This document shows positions 1 through 8,686 of a stretch of DNA of 64,000 nucleotides, in pieces. Below the pieces are notes generated by a model that saw only the letters and a list, made by a program, of their open reading frames with translations, did no database searches and was not told the DNA's origin. Source of the DNA: Sanyastnella coralliicola (GTDB taxonomy: Bacteria > Bacteroidota > Bacteroidia > Flavobacteriales_D > Sanyastnellaceae); contig NZ_CP132543.1 of NCBI RefSeq assembly GCF_030845195.1, positions 2,931,501-2,995,500 of the forward strand, in the 5' to 3' direction. The position numbers and the translations under genes are program-made. How positions within the stretch are numbered: position 1 is the stretch's first letter; each line of letters opens with the position of its first letter.

Positions 1-603
1 TTGTATTTCCCGCCATTCACCCCAGAAGAAATCCTGCACTACTACAGCGACAACGCTCAAGAAGTGCCCTTGATCCTTCGAGGAGAAATCAACCACAAGA
101 AAGTAGAAGACTCAGGGAAATTTAAAATCTTGATTATCGATAGTGGCGCAGGAGTGCTTCGACCAAGCATCCTGAAAGCCCTCGATCATATCCGTTCTCT
201 GGATGACTACCAGTTCTTTGTCTCTTCAAACCTTGAGCGCGAGCAAGACAACCTTTCATTCATTGATAAGAATGAGCTCATGGTAGACTACATCAATGAG
301 ATGGACCTCGTAATCGCTCGTGCTGGATTCAACACCATTAGTGAGTGCATTGGATTGCGCACACCAATGTTGCTTCTTGGAGAAGCGATGAATCCTGAAA
401 TGAACGAAAACATTATCAACCTGAAGAAAGGAGGCCTGGCCACCTTCATCGGGTTAGACACTTTTGAAAATAGCTTAGACACTTTCCTCCCGCATTTCAT
501 TGACCATGAGTACAAATCGATTCTACAGAACATGCAGAATCACGAAATGGCGACCAATGGAGCGGAAGTGATTGCACGTGATATCCTCGACCGCATCTTA
601 TGA
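1..603 (+). CDS. GT28/PseG-like GT-B protein, C-terminal part (5' truncated)
   Basis: The frame is open at base 1, so the N-terminus lies outside the window; the first codon (TTG) is probably not the real start. The 200 visible residues look like the C-terminal half of a GT-B fold. Residues 43-51 form a beta strand plus glycine turn, and RAGFNTISECIGLRTPMLLL at about 107-126 resembles the nucleotide-sugar-binding element of MurG, GT28 and PseG proteins. Because a NeuA-like and a NeuB-like gene follow, a PseG/NeuC-like role (removing UDP from an amino sugar) is possible, but a true glycosyltransferase is equally possible. It overlaps the next gene by 4 bases (ATGA), so the two are translationally coupled. 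Confidence 0.7.
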   Translation: MYFPPFTPEEILHYYSDNAQEVPLILRGEINHKKVEDSGKFKILIIDSGAGVLRPSILKALDHIRSLDDYQFFVSSNLEREQDNLSFIDKNELMVDYINEMDLVIARAGFNTISECIGLRTPMLLLGEAMNPEMNENIINLKKGGLATFIGLDTFENSLDTFLPHFIDHEYKSILQNMQNHEMATNGAEVIARDILDRIL

Positions 604-1181
604 GAACTATCGCTATCATACCCGCACGTGGCGGCTCGAAACGCCTAGAGAAGAAGAACATCTACCCACTTCTCGGCAAGCCACTGATTGCCTATACGAT
701 TGATGCCCTGAAAGAATGTGCGTTCGTTGATGACATCTTCGTGAGTTCAGACGACGAAGAGATTCTGAAGGTCGGAGAACAGTATGGAGCCAAGTCGTTG
801 CTTCGTCCGAAGGAGCTTGCTGATGATCACACCCCGAAAATTGTAGCAATCCGCCAAGCCGTGGAAGACCCATTGGTATCGGCCGACGGAGAAGTGGAGA
901 ACGTTATTGTAGCTCAAGCGAACAGTCCTGAACTGACGGCAGCTCATTTCAAAAGTGGCTATGACTTGATGGTCAACCACAAACTTTGGGAGGTGATGAG
1001 TGCCGACGAAAATGGCGTTCAAAATGCCGCTTTCCGAATCGTAAAGAAGCACGCTCTTTTCAATGAATTCCTCAGTGCACACTGTGGTTTCGTTGTGGCG
1101 AACAACCTCGACGTGCACACCATTGAAGACATTCAAGAACTCGAGAATTCTGACGAGTTCAAAGCACTACATACTGCCTGA
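600..1181 (+). CDS. NeuA-like cytidylyltransferase (acylneuraminate/NulO family)
   Basis: 193 residues. The N-terminal motif IPARGGSKRLEKKNI at about 7-21 is the CTP-binding signature of the CMP-sialic acid/KdsB cytidylyltransferases. Further on, VSSDDEEI and a proline-rich RPKEL stretch match the same family. Known family role: activation of a nonulosonic acid (or a related sugar) with CTP before glycosyl transfer. It is shorter than typical NeuA (about 220-230 residues) and diverges at the C-terminus, so the exact substrate cannot be read. It starts inside the stop of the upstream gene and ends 2 bases before the asparagine-synthase-like gene. The NeuB-like gene two genes downstream supports a nonulosonate pathway. 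Confidence 0.82.
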   Translation: MRTIAIIPARGGSKRLEKKNIYPLLGKPLIAYTIDALKECAFVDDIFVSSDDEEILKVGEQYGAKSLLRPKELADDHTPKIVAIRQAVEDPLVSADGEVENVIVAQANSPELTAAHFKSGYDLMVNHKLWEVMSADENGVQNAAFRIVKKHALFNEFLSAHCGFVVANNLDVHTIEDIQELENSDEFKALHTA

Positions 1182-1183
1182 CC

Positions 1184-3013
1184 ATGTGTGGAATAGCTGG
1201 ATATATCGGTAAAGAAAAACTTGATGACGGACGCATCAACGCGGCTCTTCAAACCATGGAGCAACGCGGTCCGGATGCCAACGGACATAGCACCCACGTC
1301 TTCGGCGATAGCCAAGTCAACTTGCTGCACAGTCGATTGAGCATTATTGACCTTGATCCTCGTTCAAATCAGCCATTCCATTTTGAGCATATTCATCTCG
1401 CCTTCAACGGAGAGATCTATAACTATGTTGAGCTCAAAGAGGAACTGATTACCCTAGGTCATACTTTTCAGACAGATTCAGACACAGAGGTACTGGTGAA
1501 AGCATACCTCGAATGGGGCGATCGCTGCACGGAACGCTTTGAAGGAATGTGGGCTTTTGCCTTGCTGGATGACAAGCTCGGACGTTTGATGTTGTCTCGA
1601 GATCGATTCGCAGAAAAGCCTTTCTACCTGCATGAAACCAATGACGGTGTGTACTTCGCTTCTGAAGTGAAGGCCCTGAAAGCATTGAGTAATCGCCCGT
1701 TTGAAGTGAATAGTGACCATATTCTTCGCTACATCGTGAATGGTCATAAATCACTTTACAAAACGAATGAAACCTTCTTCCATGGTGTGCGCGAATTGCC
1801 GCTTTCGCACAATGGTTTTGTCTCAGTGAATAACCCTAGCGAGGTCAAAGAATCTCCATACTGGATTCCAAAGCTGAACGAGCAGAAGATGTCAATGGAA
1901 GAAGCCATTGAAGGAACGAGAGAGCGCTTGATCAACAGCGTCAAGTTACGTATGCGTTCAGATGTACCTCTTGCATTCTGCTTGAGCGGTGGAGTCGACT
2001 CAGCGAGTTTGGTCTCTATTGCGGCGAAAGAGTTCAATGTCACTGCTCACACCTTCTCTATCATTGACAACGATCATCGTTACGATGAGTACGAGAACAT
2101 TCAAGCCACGATTGAAGACACTGGATGTGAAAGCACCAAAGTGATCCTTGATCCTAATGTAGATAATATTAGTCGCCTCGAGTCGCTGGTTCAATACCAC
2201 GACGCGCCGGTGGCAACGATTTCATATTTCGTCCACAGTTTCCTGTCAGAGCAGATTGCGAAGAATGGGTTCAAGATTTCCATTTCGGGAACTGCTGCAG
2301 ACGAGCTGTTCACCGGATACTACGACCACTTCGTACTTCACATGTACGAGATGAGAAATCATCCGGAATTCGCGCGATTCAAAGCGGAATGGGAAAAATA
2401 CCCACTTCAGTTTGTTCGCCACCCTGACTTCAGAAAGTTCGATCTGTACTTCGACAACCCAGATAAGCGTGACCACATTTATCTGAACAACGAACTCTTC
2501 CGAAGCCTTTTGAATAAAGACTTCCATGAGCCGTTCACGGAGACAAAGTACTGTGATAGCCTCCTTCGCAACCGCATGATGAATGAGCTCTTCAATGAAG
2601 TGGTTCGTGTCATCTTGCACGAAGACGATTTGAACAGTATGAAGTACTCTTTGGAGAATAGAAGTCCGTTCCTTGACAAAGGGCTTTTTGAGTGGGCTTA
2701 CAGCATCCCAAGTGAGCTATTAATCAATGAAGGGTACAACAAATACATCCTCCGTTCTTCGATGAAGGGAATTCTCAATGATCAGGTTCGCTTGAGTCGT
2801 GAGAAGAAAGGGTTCAATGCTTCGATCAACTCGATCTTTGACTTCAAAAACCCTGAGCATCGTGCTTACTTCCTTGATGATTCAGCGATCTATCAATACT
2901 TCGACCGATCGAAGATGGAAGAAATGCTCAACAAAGAAGAGTACCCAAACAGCTACAAGAAATTCCTTTTCAACTTCATAAATGCCAAGATCTTTCTTGA
3001 GCAGCATAACTAA
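1184..3013 (+). CDS. asnB: Asparagine synthase (glutamine-hydrolysing)-like amidotransferase
   Basis: 609 residues with the two-domain AsnB layout. The mature N-terminus begins MCGIAGYIG, giving Cys2 as the glutaminase nucleophile; FNGEIYN at about 74-80 belongs to the same Ntn domain. The synthetase domain carries the PP-loop SGGVDS at about 268-273 and the ENRSPFLD motif toward the C-terminus. The reaction in the family is ATP-dependent amidation of a carboxylate with ammonia from glutamine. In polysaccharide operons such proteins (for example WbpS of Pseudomonas aeruginosa) amidate hexuronic acids, so a sugar substrate is more likely here than free aspartate. It lies between neuA-like and neuB-like genes. 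Confidence 0.88.
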   Translation: MCGIAGYIGKEKLDDGRINAALQTMEQRGPDANGHSTHVFGDSQVNLLHSRLSIIDLDPRSNQPFHFEHIHLAFNGEIYNYVELKEELITLGHTFQTDSDTEVLVKAYLEWGDRCTERFEGMWAFALLDDKLGRLMLSRDRFAEKPFYLHETNDGVYFASEVKALKALSNRPFEVNSDHILRYIVNGHKSLYKTNETFFHGVRELPLSHNGFVSVNNPSEVKESPYWIPKLNEQKMSMEEAIEGTRERLINSVKLRMRSDVPLAFCLSGGVDSASLVSIAAKEFNVTAHTFSIIDNDHRYDEYENIQATIEDTGCESTKVILDPNVDNISRLESLVQYHDAPVATISYFVHSFLSEQIAKNGFKISISGTAADELFTGYYDHFVLHMYEMRNHPEFARFKAEWEKYPLQFVRHPDFRKFDLYFDNPDKRDHIYLNNELFRSLLNKDFHEPFTETKYCDSLLRNRMMNELFNEVVRVILHEDDLNSMKYSLENRSPFLDKGLFEWAYSIPSELLINEGYNKYILRSSMKGILNDQVRLSREKKGFNASINSIFDFKNPEHRAYFLDDSAIYQYFDRSKMEEMLNKEEYPNSYKKFLFNFINAKIFLEQHN

Positions 3014-3031
3014 CCTAGAAATTCCAGAACC

Positions 3032-3739
3032 ATGTTCATCATTTCAGAAATATCACCTCAGTTTAGCGGAGATCTTGCTACCGCGGAACAAATGATTCTT
3101 CAATCAAAGCTTGGTGGAGCCGAAGCTGTTAAAGTTCAGCTATACGATCCGGAGCAATTCAACAAGCCGAAGAGCCATGCTATGGACTTCGAGACATTGA
3201 AGCACCTGCGCGATTTCGGAGATCACCATGGAATTCCAGTATTCGCTACACCGTTTGCTTCGAAATTCCTTGACTGGTGTGTTGAGCTAGACCTGAAATA
3301 CATGAAGGTGGCTGCGCGTATGCACGTTGGATTCCCAGAGTTGACGCGTGATATTATGTCGTTAAAGAAGCCAACCTTTGTTTCTATTCCTGCTGATATG
3401 CCGCAAGAAGACGTAGACAAGATTGAAGTGGTTGATTACGCAACTTACCTCTACTGCGTCGTGAAATACCCAACATTGGTTGAAGAGTTCGAAATGCCTG
3501 ATTTCGCAAACAGTCGTTTCCACGGTATTTCTGACCACACGCTAGGGAATAGCGCGGCCCTTTTCGCCTCAGCACACGGAGCGAAATACCTCGAAAAGCA
3601 CTTCACACTGCGTCAATCATTCCAGCGCACAGGCGAGCTTGCTCACCTTTGCTCGATGGACATGAACGACCTTCAGCAGATTAAAAATACAGCAACGGAG
3701 TTTGAGACGCTTCGTCGCGTAATGGGAATGGATGCGTAA
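3032..3739 (+). CDS. NeuB-family sialic/nonulosonic acid synthase-like TIM barrel, no SAF domain
   Basis: 235 residues. The start MFIISEISPQFSGDLATAEQ, then GAEAVKVQLYD, ISDHTLGN and KYLEKHFTL, follow the order of conserved strands in NeuB, SpsE and PseI synthases, which condense phosphoenolpyruvate with an amino sugar. Full NeuB proteins are about 335-350 residues and end in an antifreeze-like SAF domain that closes the active site; here the protein stops just after the barrel and no separate SAF ORF follows. The segment after EKHFTL reads RQSFQRTGELAHLCSMD, where classical enzymes have a DxxxxxxDH-type segment. Either a divergent synthase or a related barrel enzyme. It overlaps the next gene by 8 bases. 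Confidence 0.75.
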   Translation: MFIISEISPQFSGDLATAEQMILQSKLGGAEAVKVQLYDPEQFNKPKSHAMDFETLKHLRDFGDHHGIPVFATPFASKFLDWCVELDLKYMKVAARMHVGFPELTRDIMSLKKPTFVSIPADMPQEDVDKIEVVDYATYLYCVVKYPTLVEEFEMPDFANSRFHGISDHTLGNSAALFASAHGAKYLEKHFTLRQSFQRTGELAHLCSMDMNDLQQIKNTATEFETLRRVMGMDA

Positions 3740-5045
3740 AGAGCTCAAAGAAGCCATAGCGTCTTATCGTTCTCTGAAAAGCGCCAAAGAAGGCAGCCGC
3801 GAATGGCATGCCTGGAAGTGCATGAATGAGAATGTCACTTACCGATTGGATCAAGCGGCGAGCAATCAAGCCACCATTGGTCTTCGGGTGCTCATTCGAG
3901 TGCTTCGTAAAATGCGTTCTGGCACGGATGCCTTTCACACATTGAGAGGAGAGCCGCAATTGGCCATCTTAGAGTCTGCCTTTGTATTCGAAGAATTAGA
4001 ATTCGAGTACGTTAAAAAACAAGCACAACCGCCGGGCGTGTTCTTCAGTCAAGAAGATCTACCAGCAGCATTCAAAGGACAGCAATTGATCCCTTTCATT
4101 CTGTTTGCGCTTCCGATTGTGTTGTCTTGTTTCTTCTCTTCGGCAAACCGAGCGAACAAAGCGATGCATATTGCTTTTGTAGCGGAGAATGCGGCTTTGC
4201 TGCATTTGGTCCGAAGCCAGAAGATCAAGCGAATCTTTGATTTCGCTCCTTACCTCATCGACCACAACTGGAGTTACCTTCTACTTGAAAACGAACTTGA
4301 CGACTTCACGAAGTTGCCAAGTCCGGGACCTTTGAGCACCCATCATGGCGTGCTGTATTGCCACAGCCTTTTGTTGAGTAGCGCTTACCAAAAGGAAGAA
4401 ATCAAGGTCTTGAAAGAGGTAAAGTACACTCAGGTAGATATGTGGGTTCCAGAGTATGCCTTCACGTACATTGATCGCTACCTCGAGACCTTACCTGAGC
4501 CTGAGCCAATGACCATTGGATACTACTCTCATGGTGGTTGGTTGCGCAGAGATGAAGGTCATACAGATGACGGATTGAATATTCCAGAGGCTGAAGAACA
4601 ATTGCTGAAAGACCTCGCCAAATTCACTGCTGAACATGATGGTTGGAAGGTGATGATCTTCCCCCACCCTCGTGAAAAAAAGCCTGAATTGGTGGAGAAA
4701 ACCAGGGAGTTCTATCAGCAGTTCTTTCCAGATGGCAACTTTGCTTTAGCGGGCCCAGACGTTCGTACTTCCATGAGTTTTGAGCATGTGGATATCGCCG
4801 CGGCGGCATTCAGCACCATCCTTTATGAGCGCCTATTCTGTGGCTACAAAACCCTGATCGGGAACTACGGCATGGAGCATTTCCCAATGAAAGGCTCCAC
4901 ACTGGATGGGATCTGTTTTAACTCGGGAGAACAACTCTCTAAGAAACTACTTGAGCTCGAATCGGTCACTCGAAACGAGTTCTTTGAACGATACGGACTT
5001 GAAGCCTACCGCTTCGATGCCTATCCATATTTTGTGCAAGCATGA
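3732..5045 (+). CDS. Unrecognised polysaccharide-locus protein, possible GT-B transferase
   Basis: 437 residues with no family I can name firmly. The first 100 residues are charged and helical. About residues 115-132 are hydrophobic (LIPFILFALPIVLSCFF), then the chain becomes globular. In the C-terminal half, TIGYYSHGGWLRR, KVMIFPHPREKKPE and DIAAAAFSTILYERLFCGYK are reminiscent of the second Rossmann domain of CDP-glycerol/capsule polysaccharide transferases (HP motif, then S-x-x-x-E near the donor site). No signal peptide is seen. It sits between the NeuB-like gene (8-base overlap) and hisH (4-base ATGA overlap), so it belongs to the operon and may act on the same sugar. A role in transfer of a CMP- or UDP-activated sugar is inference. 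Confidence 0.7.
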   Translation: MRKELKEAIASYRSLKSAKEGSREWHAWKCMNENVTYRLDQAASNQATIGLRVLIRVLRKMRSGTDAFHTLRGEPQLAILESAFVFEELEFEYVKKQAQPPGVFFSQEDLPAAFKGQQLIPFILFALPIVLSCFFSSANRANKAMHIAFVAENAALLHLVRSQKIKRIFDFAPYLIDHNWSYLLLENELDDFTKLPSPGPLSTHHGVLYCHSLLLSSAYQKEEIKVLKEVKYTQVDMWVPEYAFTYIDRYLETLPEPEPMTIGYYSHGGWLRRDEGHTDDGLNIPEAEEQLLKDLAKFTAEHDGWKVMIFPHPREKKPELVEKTREFYQQFFPDGNFALAGPDVRTSMSFEHVDIAAAAFSTILYERLFCGYKTLIGNYGMEHFPMKGSTLDGICFNSGEQLSKKLLELESVTRNEFFERYGLEAYRFDAYPYFVQA

Positions 5046-5650
5046 TCGCGATTATTGACTACGGCGTAGGTAACCTTGCCTCGGTAAGGAATATGATCAA
5101 GAAAGCTGGCGGAAAGGCTAAGATTTCTTCTGATCCTGAAGTTCTCGCTAGCGCGGAAAAGCTCATCCTTCCAGGGGTGGGCGCTTTTGGAGTTGGAATG
5201 GCTAATCTTCGGGAGCGAGGATTAGACACTCTTATCAAGGAACGCGCAGCGGCTGGAGTTAAGATCCTAGGCATTTGCCTTGGGGCACAGTTGCTAACGG
5301 ATTACAGCGAAGAGAACGATTGTGAAGGGTTAGGATTGATTCCTGCCAAGACTATTCGTTTCAATGTAGCAGATCAAGGTTTGAAAGTACCTCACATGGG
5401 GTGGAACAACATCCAGGTTTCTCAATCAGACCATCCTCTACTTCAAAATATTCAAGCCAACCCGCGCTATTATTTCGTGCACAGCTATTACATGAAATGT
5501 GATGACCAAGCAGATGAACTGTGCAGCTGCGATTACGGACATTCATTCTCGGCTGGAATTGCAAAAGGACATGTTGCCGGTATGCAATTTCACCCTGAGA
5601 AAAGCCACGTATTTGGCCTGAAGGTGATGGAGAACTTTTTAAGCTGGTAA
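5042..5650 (+). CDS. hisH: HisH-type glutamine amidotransferase subunit (sugar amidation module)
   Basis: 202 residues, the usual HisH length. Class I glutaminase features are intact: oxyanion strand PGVGAFG at about 44-50, nucleophile Cys79 in GICLGAQ, and the His184/Glu186 pair in HPEKS. It hydrolyses glutamine and passes ammonia to a HisF-type barrel. The next two genes are a HisF homologue and a WbpG-type N-acetyl sugar amidotransferase, the same trio as in Pseudomonas aeruginosa O-antigen clusters, and no other histidine-biosynthesis gene is nearby. The likely job is therefore ammonia supply for sugar amidation, not histidine synthesis. A copy of the 13-bp CGCTAGCGCGGAA word lies inside the gene at 5146. 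Confidence 0.9.
   Translation: MIAIIDYGVGNLASVRNMIKKAGGKAKISSDPEVLASAEKLILPGVGAFGVGMANLRERGLDTLIKERAAAGVKILGICLGAQLLTDYSEENDCEGLGLIPAKTIRFNVADQGLKVPHMGWNNIQVSQSDHPLLQNIQANPRYYFVHSYYMKCDDQADELCSCDYGHSFSAGIAKGHVAGMQFHPEKSHVFGLKVMENFLSW
5146..5158 (+). repeat. 13-bp word CGCTAGCGCGGAA
   Basis: Exact copy in hisH; codons read L-A-S-A-E. Confidence 0.85.
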
Positions 5651-5651
5651 T

Positions 5652-6410
5652 ATGCAGAGAGCACGGATCATACCCATACTGACTGTAGATAACGGCAAGC
5701 TCGTGAAGACGGTGAAGTTCAAAAAACCGAACTACATCGGAGACCCGATCAACGCCATCAAGATCTTCAACGATAAGATGATCGATGAGATCGTTATCCT
5801 TGACATTACTGCTTCGAAGCAAGGACGAAAACCGAACACCGACCTCATTTACGAAATGGCCAGTGAGTGTTTTTCGCCGCTAGGCTATGGTGGAGGAATC
5901 ACATCTTTCGAAGAAGCCAAAAAGGTATTTGATCAAGGGGTTGAGAAGGTGATTATTAATTCAGCTATCGCTGGGAACGCTTCGCTTCTGCAAGAAATCG
6001 CTGATGCCTACGGCAGTCAAAGTGTAGTCGTGAGTTTGGACGTGAAGAAACCTCTGTTCGGCGGAATGCGTCCATGTTTCCGATCGGCAAGTGACGTGAT
6101 TAAGGAAGATATTGTTGCCTTTGCTCAACGCATGGAGTCAGCAGGAGCAGGAGAGCTGATTGTACACAACACTGATCGCGACGGCACCTTTAGCGGACTA
6201 GATCGCGAGCTGACTAAATCGGTGGCTAGTGCGGTCGGAATTCCGGTAATTGCTTGTGGCGGAGCACACTCCGTAGAAGACATGAATGAAACCATTTCTG
6301 CAACCGGAGCTTCAGCTGCAGCCGCAGGAAGCATCTTCGTTTACAAAGACAGAAATCCGAAATCAATCCTAATCTCCTACCCTACTCCAGAAGACATAAT
6401 CTCACGTTGA
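5652..6410 (+). CDS. hisF: HisF-like barrel, ammonia channel partner of HisH/WbpG
   Basis: 252 residues, same length and register as HisF. Conserved elements include LDITASK at about 50-56, GYGGGIT at 78-84, IINSAIAGN at 101-109 and HNTDRDGT at about 172-179. In true HisF cyclases the catalytic pair is Asp11 and Asp130. Here residue 11 is Thr (IPILTVDNG) while residue 130 is still Asp (VVVSLDVKK). Loss of Asp11 argues against imidazole glycerol phosphate cyclase activity and fits a barrel kept as an ammonia tunnel from HisH. It begins 1 base after the hisH stop and is followed after 70 bases by the WbpG-like gene. Confidence 0.9.
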   Translation: MQRARIIPILTVDNGKLVKTVKFKKPNYIGDPINAIKIFNDKMIDEIVILDITASKQGRKPNTDLIYEMASECFSPLGYGGGITSFEEAKKVFDQGVEKVIINSAIAGNASLLQEIADAYGSQSVVVSLDVKKPLFGGMRPCFRSASDVIKEDIVAFAQRMESAGAGELIVHNTDRDGTFSGLDRELTKSVASAVGIPVIACGGAHSVEDMNETISATGASAAAAGSIFVYKDRNPKSILISYPTPEDIISR

Positions 6411-6480
6411 ACTAAGACACGTCCTACATACAATATTAGTAGCTTTACCCCCGGATGTTTTATGCATCAAGACTAGTTAA

Positions 6481-7668
6481 ATGACCACCCTCAACAACAC
6501 CACCCAAGACGTACGTGTATGTACGAAAACGGTAATGGATAACATTGCTGACCCAGACATCACCTTTGATGAAAATGGGGTCTGCAATTACTTCTACCAA
6601 TACCAAGATCGTGTCGAGAAATTCTTCGTTGGAGGAGAAGAAGGGCAACGTCAAATGGAAGAGGTGTTCGCCAAGATCCGCGAAGAAGGGAAAAACAAGA
6701 AATACGATTGCATTACAGGAGTCAGTGGAGGTGTTGATAGCACCTACATGGTATACCTCTGCAAGAAGTATGGATTACGTCCGCTAGTTGTTCACCTAGA
6801 CAATGGGTGGAACTCTGAAATTGCCAATCAGAACATCAATAATATCATCGATAAGTGTGGCTTTGATCTTCACACCCATGTCATCGACTGGGAGGAGTTC
6901 AGAGATCTGCAGTTATCATTTTTGAAAGCATCTGTCATTGACCTTGAGTTAACTTCAGATCACGCCATCTTCGCAGTGATCTATGGATTGGCTCAAAAGC
7001 ATGGCATTACTTACATGTTGAACGGATTCAACATTACTACAGAAGGCATTCTTCCTTCAGCGTGGCGATGGTTCAAGTATGACTGGTTGAATATCCGTTC
7101 GATTCAAAAGCAGTTCGGATCAAAGAAACTGAAGACCTTCCCTCATGTAAGCTTCGGTAAGAAGACCTACTATGAATTCGTGAAGAAGATTCAGACGGTG
7201 ATGCCGCTGAATTACATTGATTACAACAAGGAAGAAGCAAAAGAACTTATCTCTCGCGAACTCGGTTGGCGTGACTACGGAGGTAAGCACTTCGAGAGTA
7301 TCATCACTCGCTTCTACCAAGGATATATTCTTCCGGAGAAGTTTGGGGTAGATAAGCGCAAAGCACACTTATCTACGCTGATTGCTTCCGGACAAATGAC
7401 GCGAGACGAAGCGCTTGAAGAGCTCAAGCAACCCATCTATGACGCAGATATGCTCGAGGAAGACAAAGAATTCGTTCTGAAGAAATTCGGATTTAGCGAA
7501 GCTGAATTTGAAGCCGTCATGAACGCGCCGATAAAGGCACACACAGACTATCCTAGCTACATCACAAAGCACTATAAATACCACGAACAGATCATGAAGT
7601 CAATCTCTCCAGCAACGCGTCTGGTGAAGAAAGCACTTGGGATCCGTCGAGAAAATAAGTCGTACTGA
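6481..7668 (+). CDS. N-acetyl sugar amidotransferase (WbpG/PseA/LegX family)
   Basis: 395 residues. The PP-loop SGGVDSTYMVY at about 82-92 activates the sugar N-acyl group with ATP; VVHLDNGWNSE and LTSDHAIFA are typical of the family. With HisH and HisF supplying ammonia, these enzymes convert an acetamido group into an acetamidino group on amino sugars of O-antigens or flagellin glycans. The N-terminal region normally has two CxxC pairs; here they read CTKT (14-17) and CNYF (35-38), so each pair has kept only its first Cys. The gene is preceded by a 70-base gap, unusual in this operon, and is followed by wbpB after 1 base. Confidence 0.9.
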   Translation: MTTLNNTTQDVRVCTKTVMDNIADPDITFDENGVCNYFYQYQDRVEKFFVGGEEGQRQMEEVFAKIREEGKNKKYDCITGVSGGVDSTYMVYLCKKYGLRPLVVHLDNGWNSEIANQNINNIIDKCGFDLHTHVIDWEEFRDLQLSFLKASVIDLELTSDHAIFAVIYGLAQKHGITYMLNGFNITTEGILPSAWRWFKYDWLNIRSIQKQFGSKKLKTFPHVSFGKKTYYEFVKKIQTVMPLNYIDYNKEEAKELISRELGWRDYGGKHFESIITRFYQGYILPEKFGVDKRKAHLSTLIASGQMTRDEALEELKQPIYDADMLEEDKEFVLKKFGFSEAEFEAVMNAPIKAHTDYPSYITKHYKYHEQIMKSISPATRLVKKALGIRRENKSY

Positions 7669-7669
7669 C

Positions 7670-8686
7670 ATGAAAAAGACCCGTTTTGCCATTGTAGGAT
7701 GCGGAAGCATTGGTCGCCGCCACATCGCGGTGATCGACGCTGAACCCAATGCGGAGATCGTAGCGATCTGTGATATCAAGGAAGAAGCTGCTCGCGAGCA
7801 ATCTGATCTTTATGACAACCTTCCTTTCTACACAGATTTCACGGAAATGCTGGCAAACATCGAAGCTGATGTGATTAACATTGCCACACCTCACGCGTTG
7901 CATGCTGACATGTCGATTGAAGCACTCCGTGCTGGTTTTGACGTCTTAGTTGAGAAGCCAATGGCCCTCACAACGGAAGACTGTAAGCGCATGAATGCCG
8001 TATCAAAGGAAACCGGTCAGCAGCTGTGGGTCGTGAAGCAAAACCGTCACAACGTTCCTGTTCGATTGGCCAAAGATGCGATCGACAAAGGAATGCTCGG
8101 TAAGATCTTCATGATCAAGTGTGACATCCTATGGAATCGTTACCAAGGGTACTACGATGACTCTCCGTGGCGAGGTGTGAAAGAAGAAGAAGGCGGGGCG
8201 CTATTCACTCAAGCAAGTCACTTCATTGATCTATTAATCTGGTGGTGTGGTGATGTAGTGAAAGCTCAGTGTCACGCTGAAACTCAGAATCATAATATTG
8301 AAACAGAAGACAGCGGTGTAGCCATCTTGAACTTCGCTAACGGAGCCATTGGCTCATTGGTTTGGACAACTTGTGTCTACAACAAAAACTACGAAGGGTC
8401 AGTGACCATCGTAGGAGAGCGAGGTACCATCAAGATCGGTGGCAAGTACCTCAACAAGATTGAATTCTGGGATGTAGAAGGATACCCTCTTCCAGAAGGG
8501 ATCGAATTCTCAGATAAGCCGAATGCCTACGGTAAGTACCAGGGAACAAGCTCAAATCACGACAAGGTGGTGAAGGCATTGATCGCCTACTTAAACCGTG
8601 AAGGAAATGAAACAGTAGATGGTTTCGAAGGAATGAAATCAATTGACGCCATCGAACACATTTACAACGCAATGGCCAATGGCTGA
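7670..8686 (+). CDS. Gfo/Idh/MocA oxidoreductase, WbpB-like
   Basis: 338 residues from ATG 7670, which lies 1 base after the upstream stop; a longer in-frame TTG start at 7637 would overlap the amidotransferase and adds no conserved sequence. The Rossmann motif GCGSIG is at about 10-15 and the family motif EKPMAL at about 95-100. WbpB homologues oxidise C3 of UDP-GlcNAc-uronic acid, giving the 3-keto sugar that a WbpE transaminase aminates. The acetyltransferase and aminotransferase genes that complete this sequence follow directly, which is the main reason for preferring the WbpB role over other Gfo/Idh/MocA activities. Confidence 0.87.
   Translation: MKKTRFAIVGCGSIGRRHIAVIDAEPNAEIVAICDIKEEAAREQSDLYDNLPFYTDFTEMLANIEADVINIATPHALHADMSIEALRAGFDVLVEKPMALTTEDCKRMNAVSKETGQQLWVVKQNRHNVPVRLAKDAIDKGMLGKIFMIKCDILWNRYQGYYDDSPWRGVKEEEGGALFTQASHFIDLLIWWCGDVVKAQCHAETQNHNIETEDSGVAILNFANGAIGSLVWTTCVYNKNYEGSVTIVGERGTIKIGGKYLNKIEFWDVEGYPLPEGIEFSDKPNAYGKYQGTSSNHDKVVKALIAYLNREGNETVDGFEGMKSIDAIEHIYNAMANG

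Noticed and set aside
5042-6410. hisH and hisF as part of histidine biosynthesis
   Set aside because: No other his genes are nearby; HisF lacks Asp11 and both sit beside a WbpG-type amidotransferase in a polysaccharide operon.
6431-6447. Internal promoter before the WbpG-like gene (TAGCTTTA)
   Set aside because: One mismatch in the -7 box and no -33 at proper distance; too weak to call.
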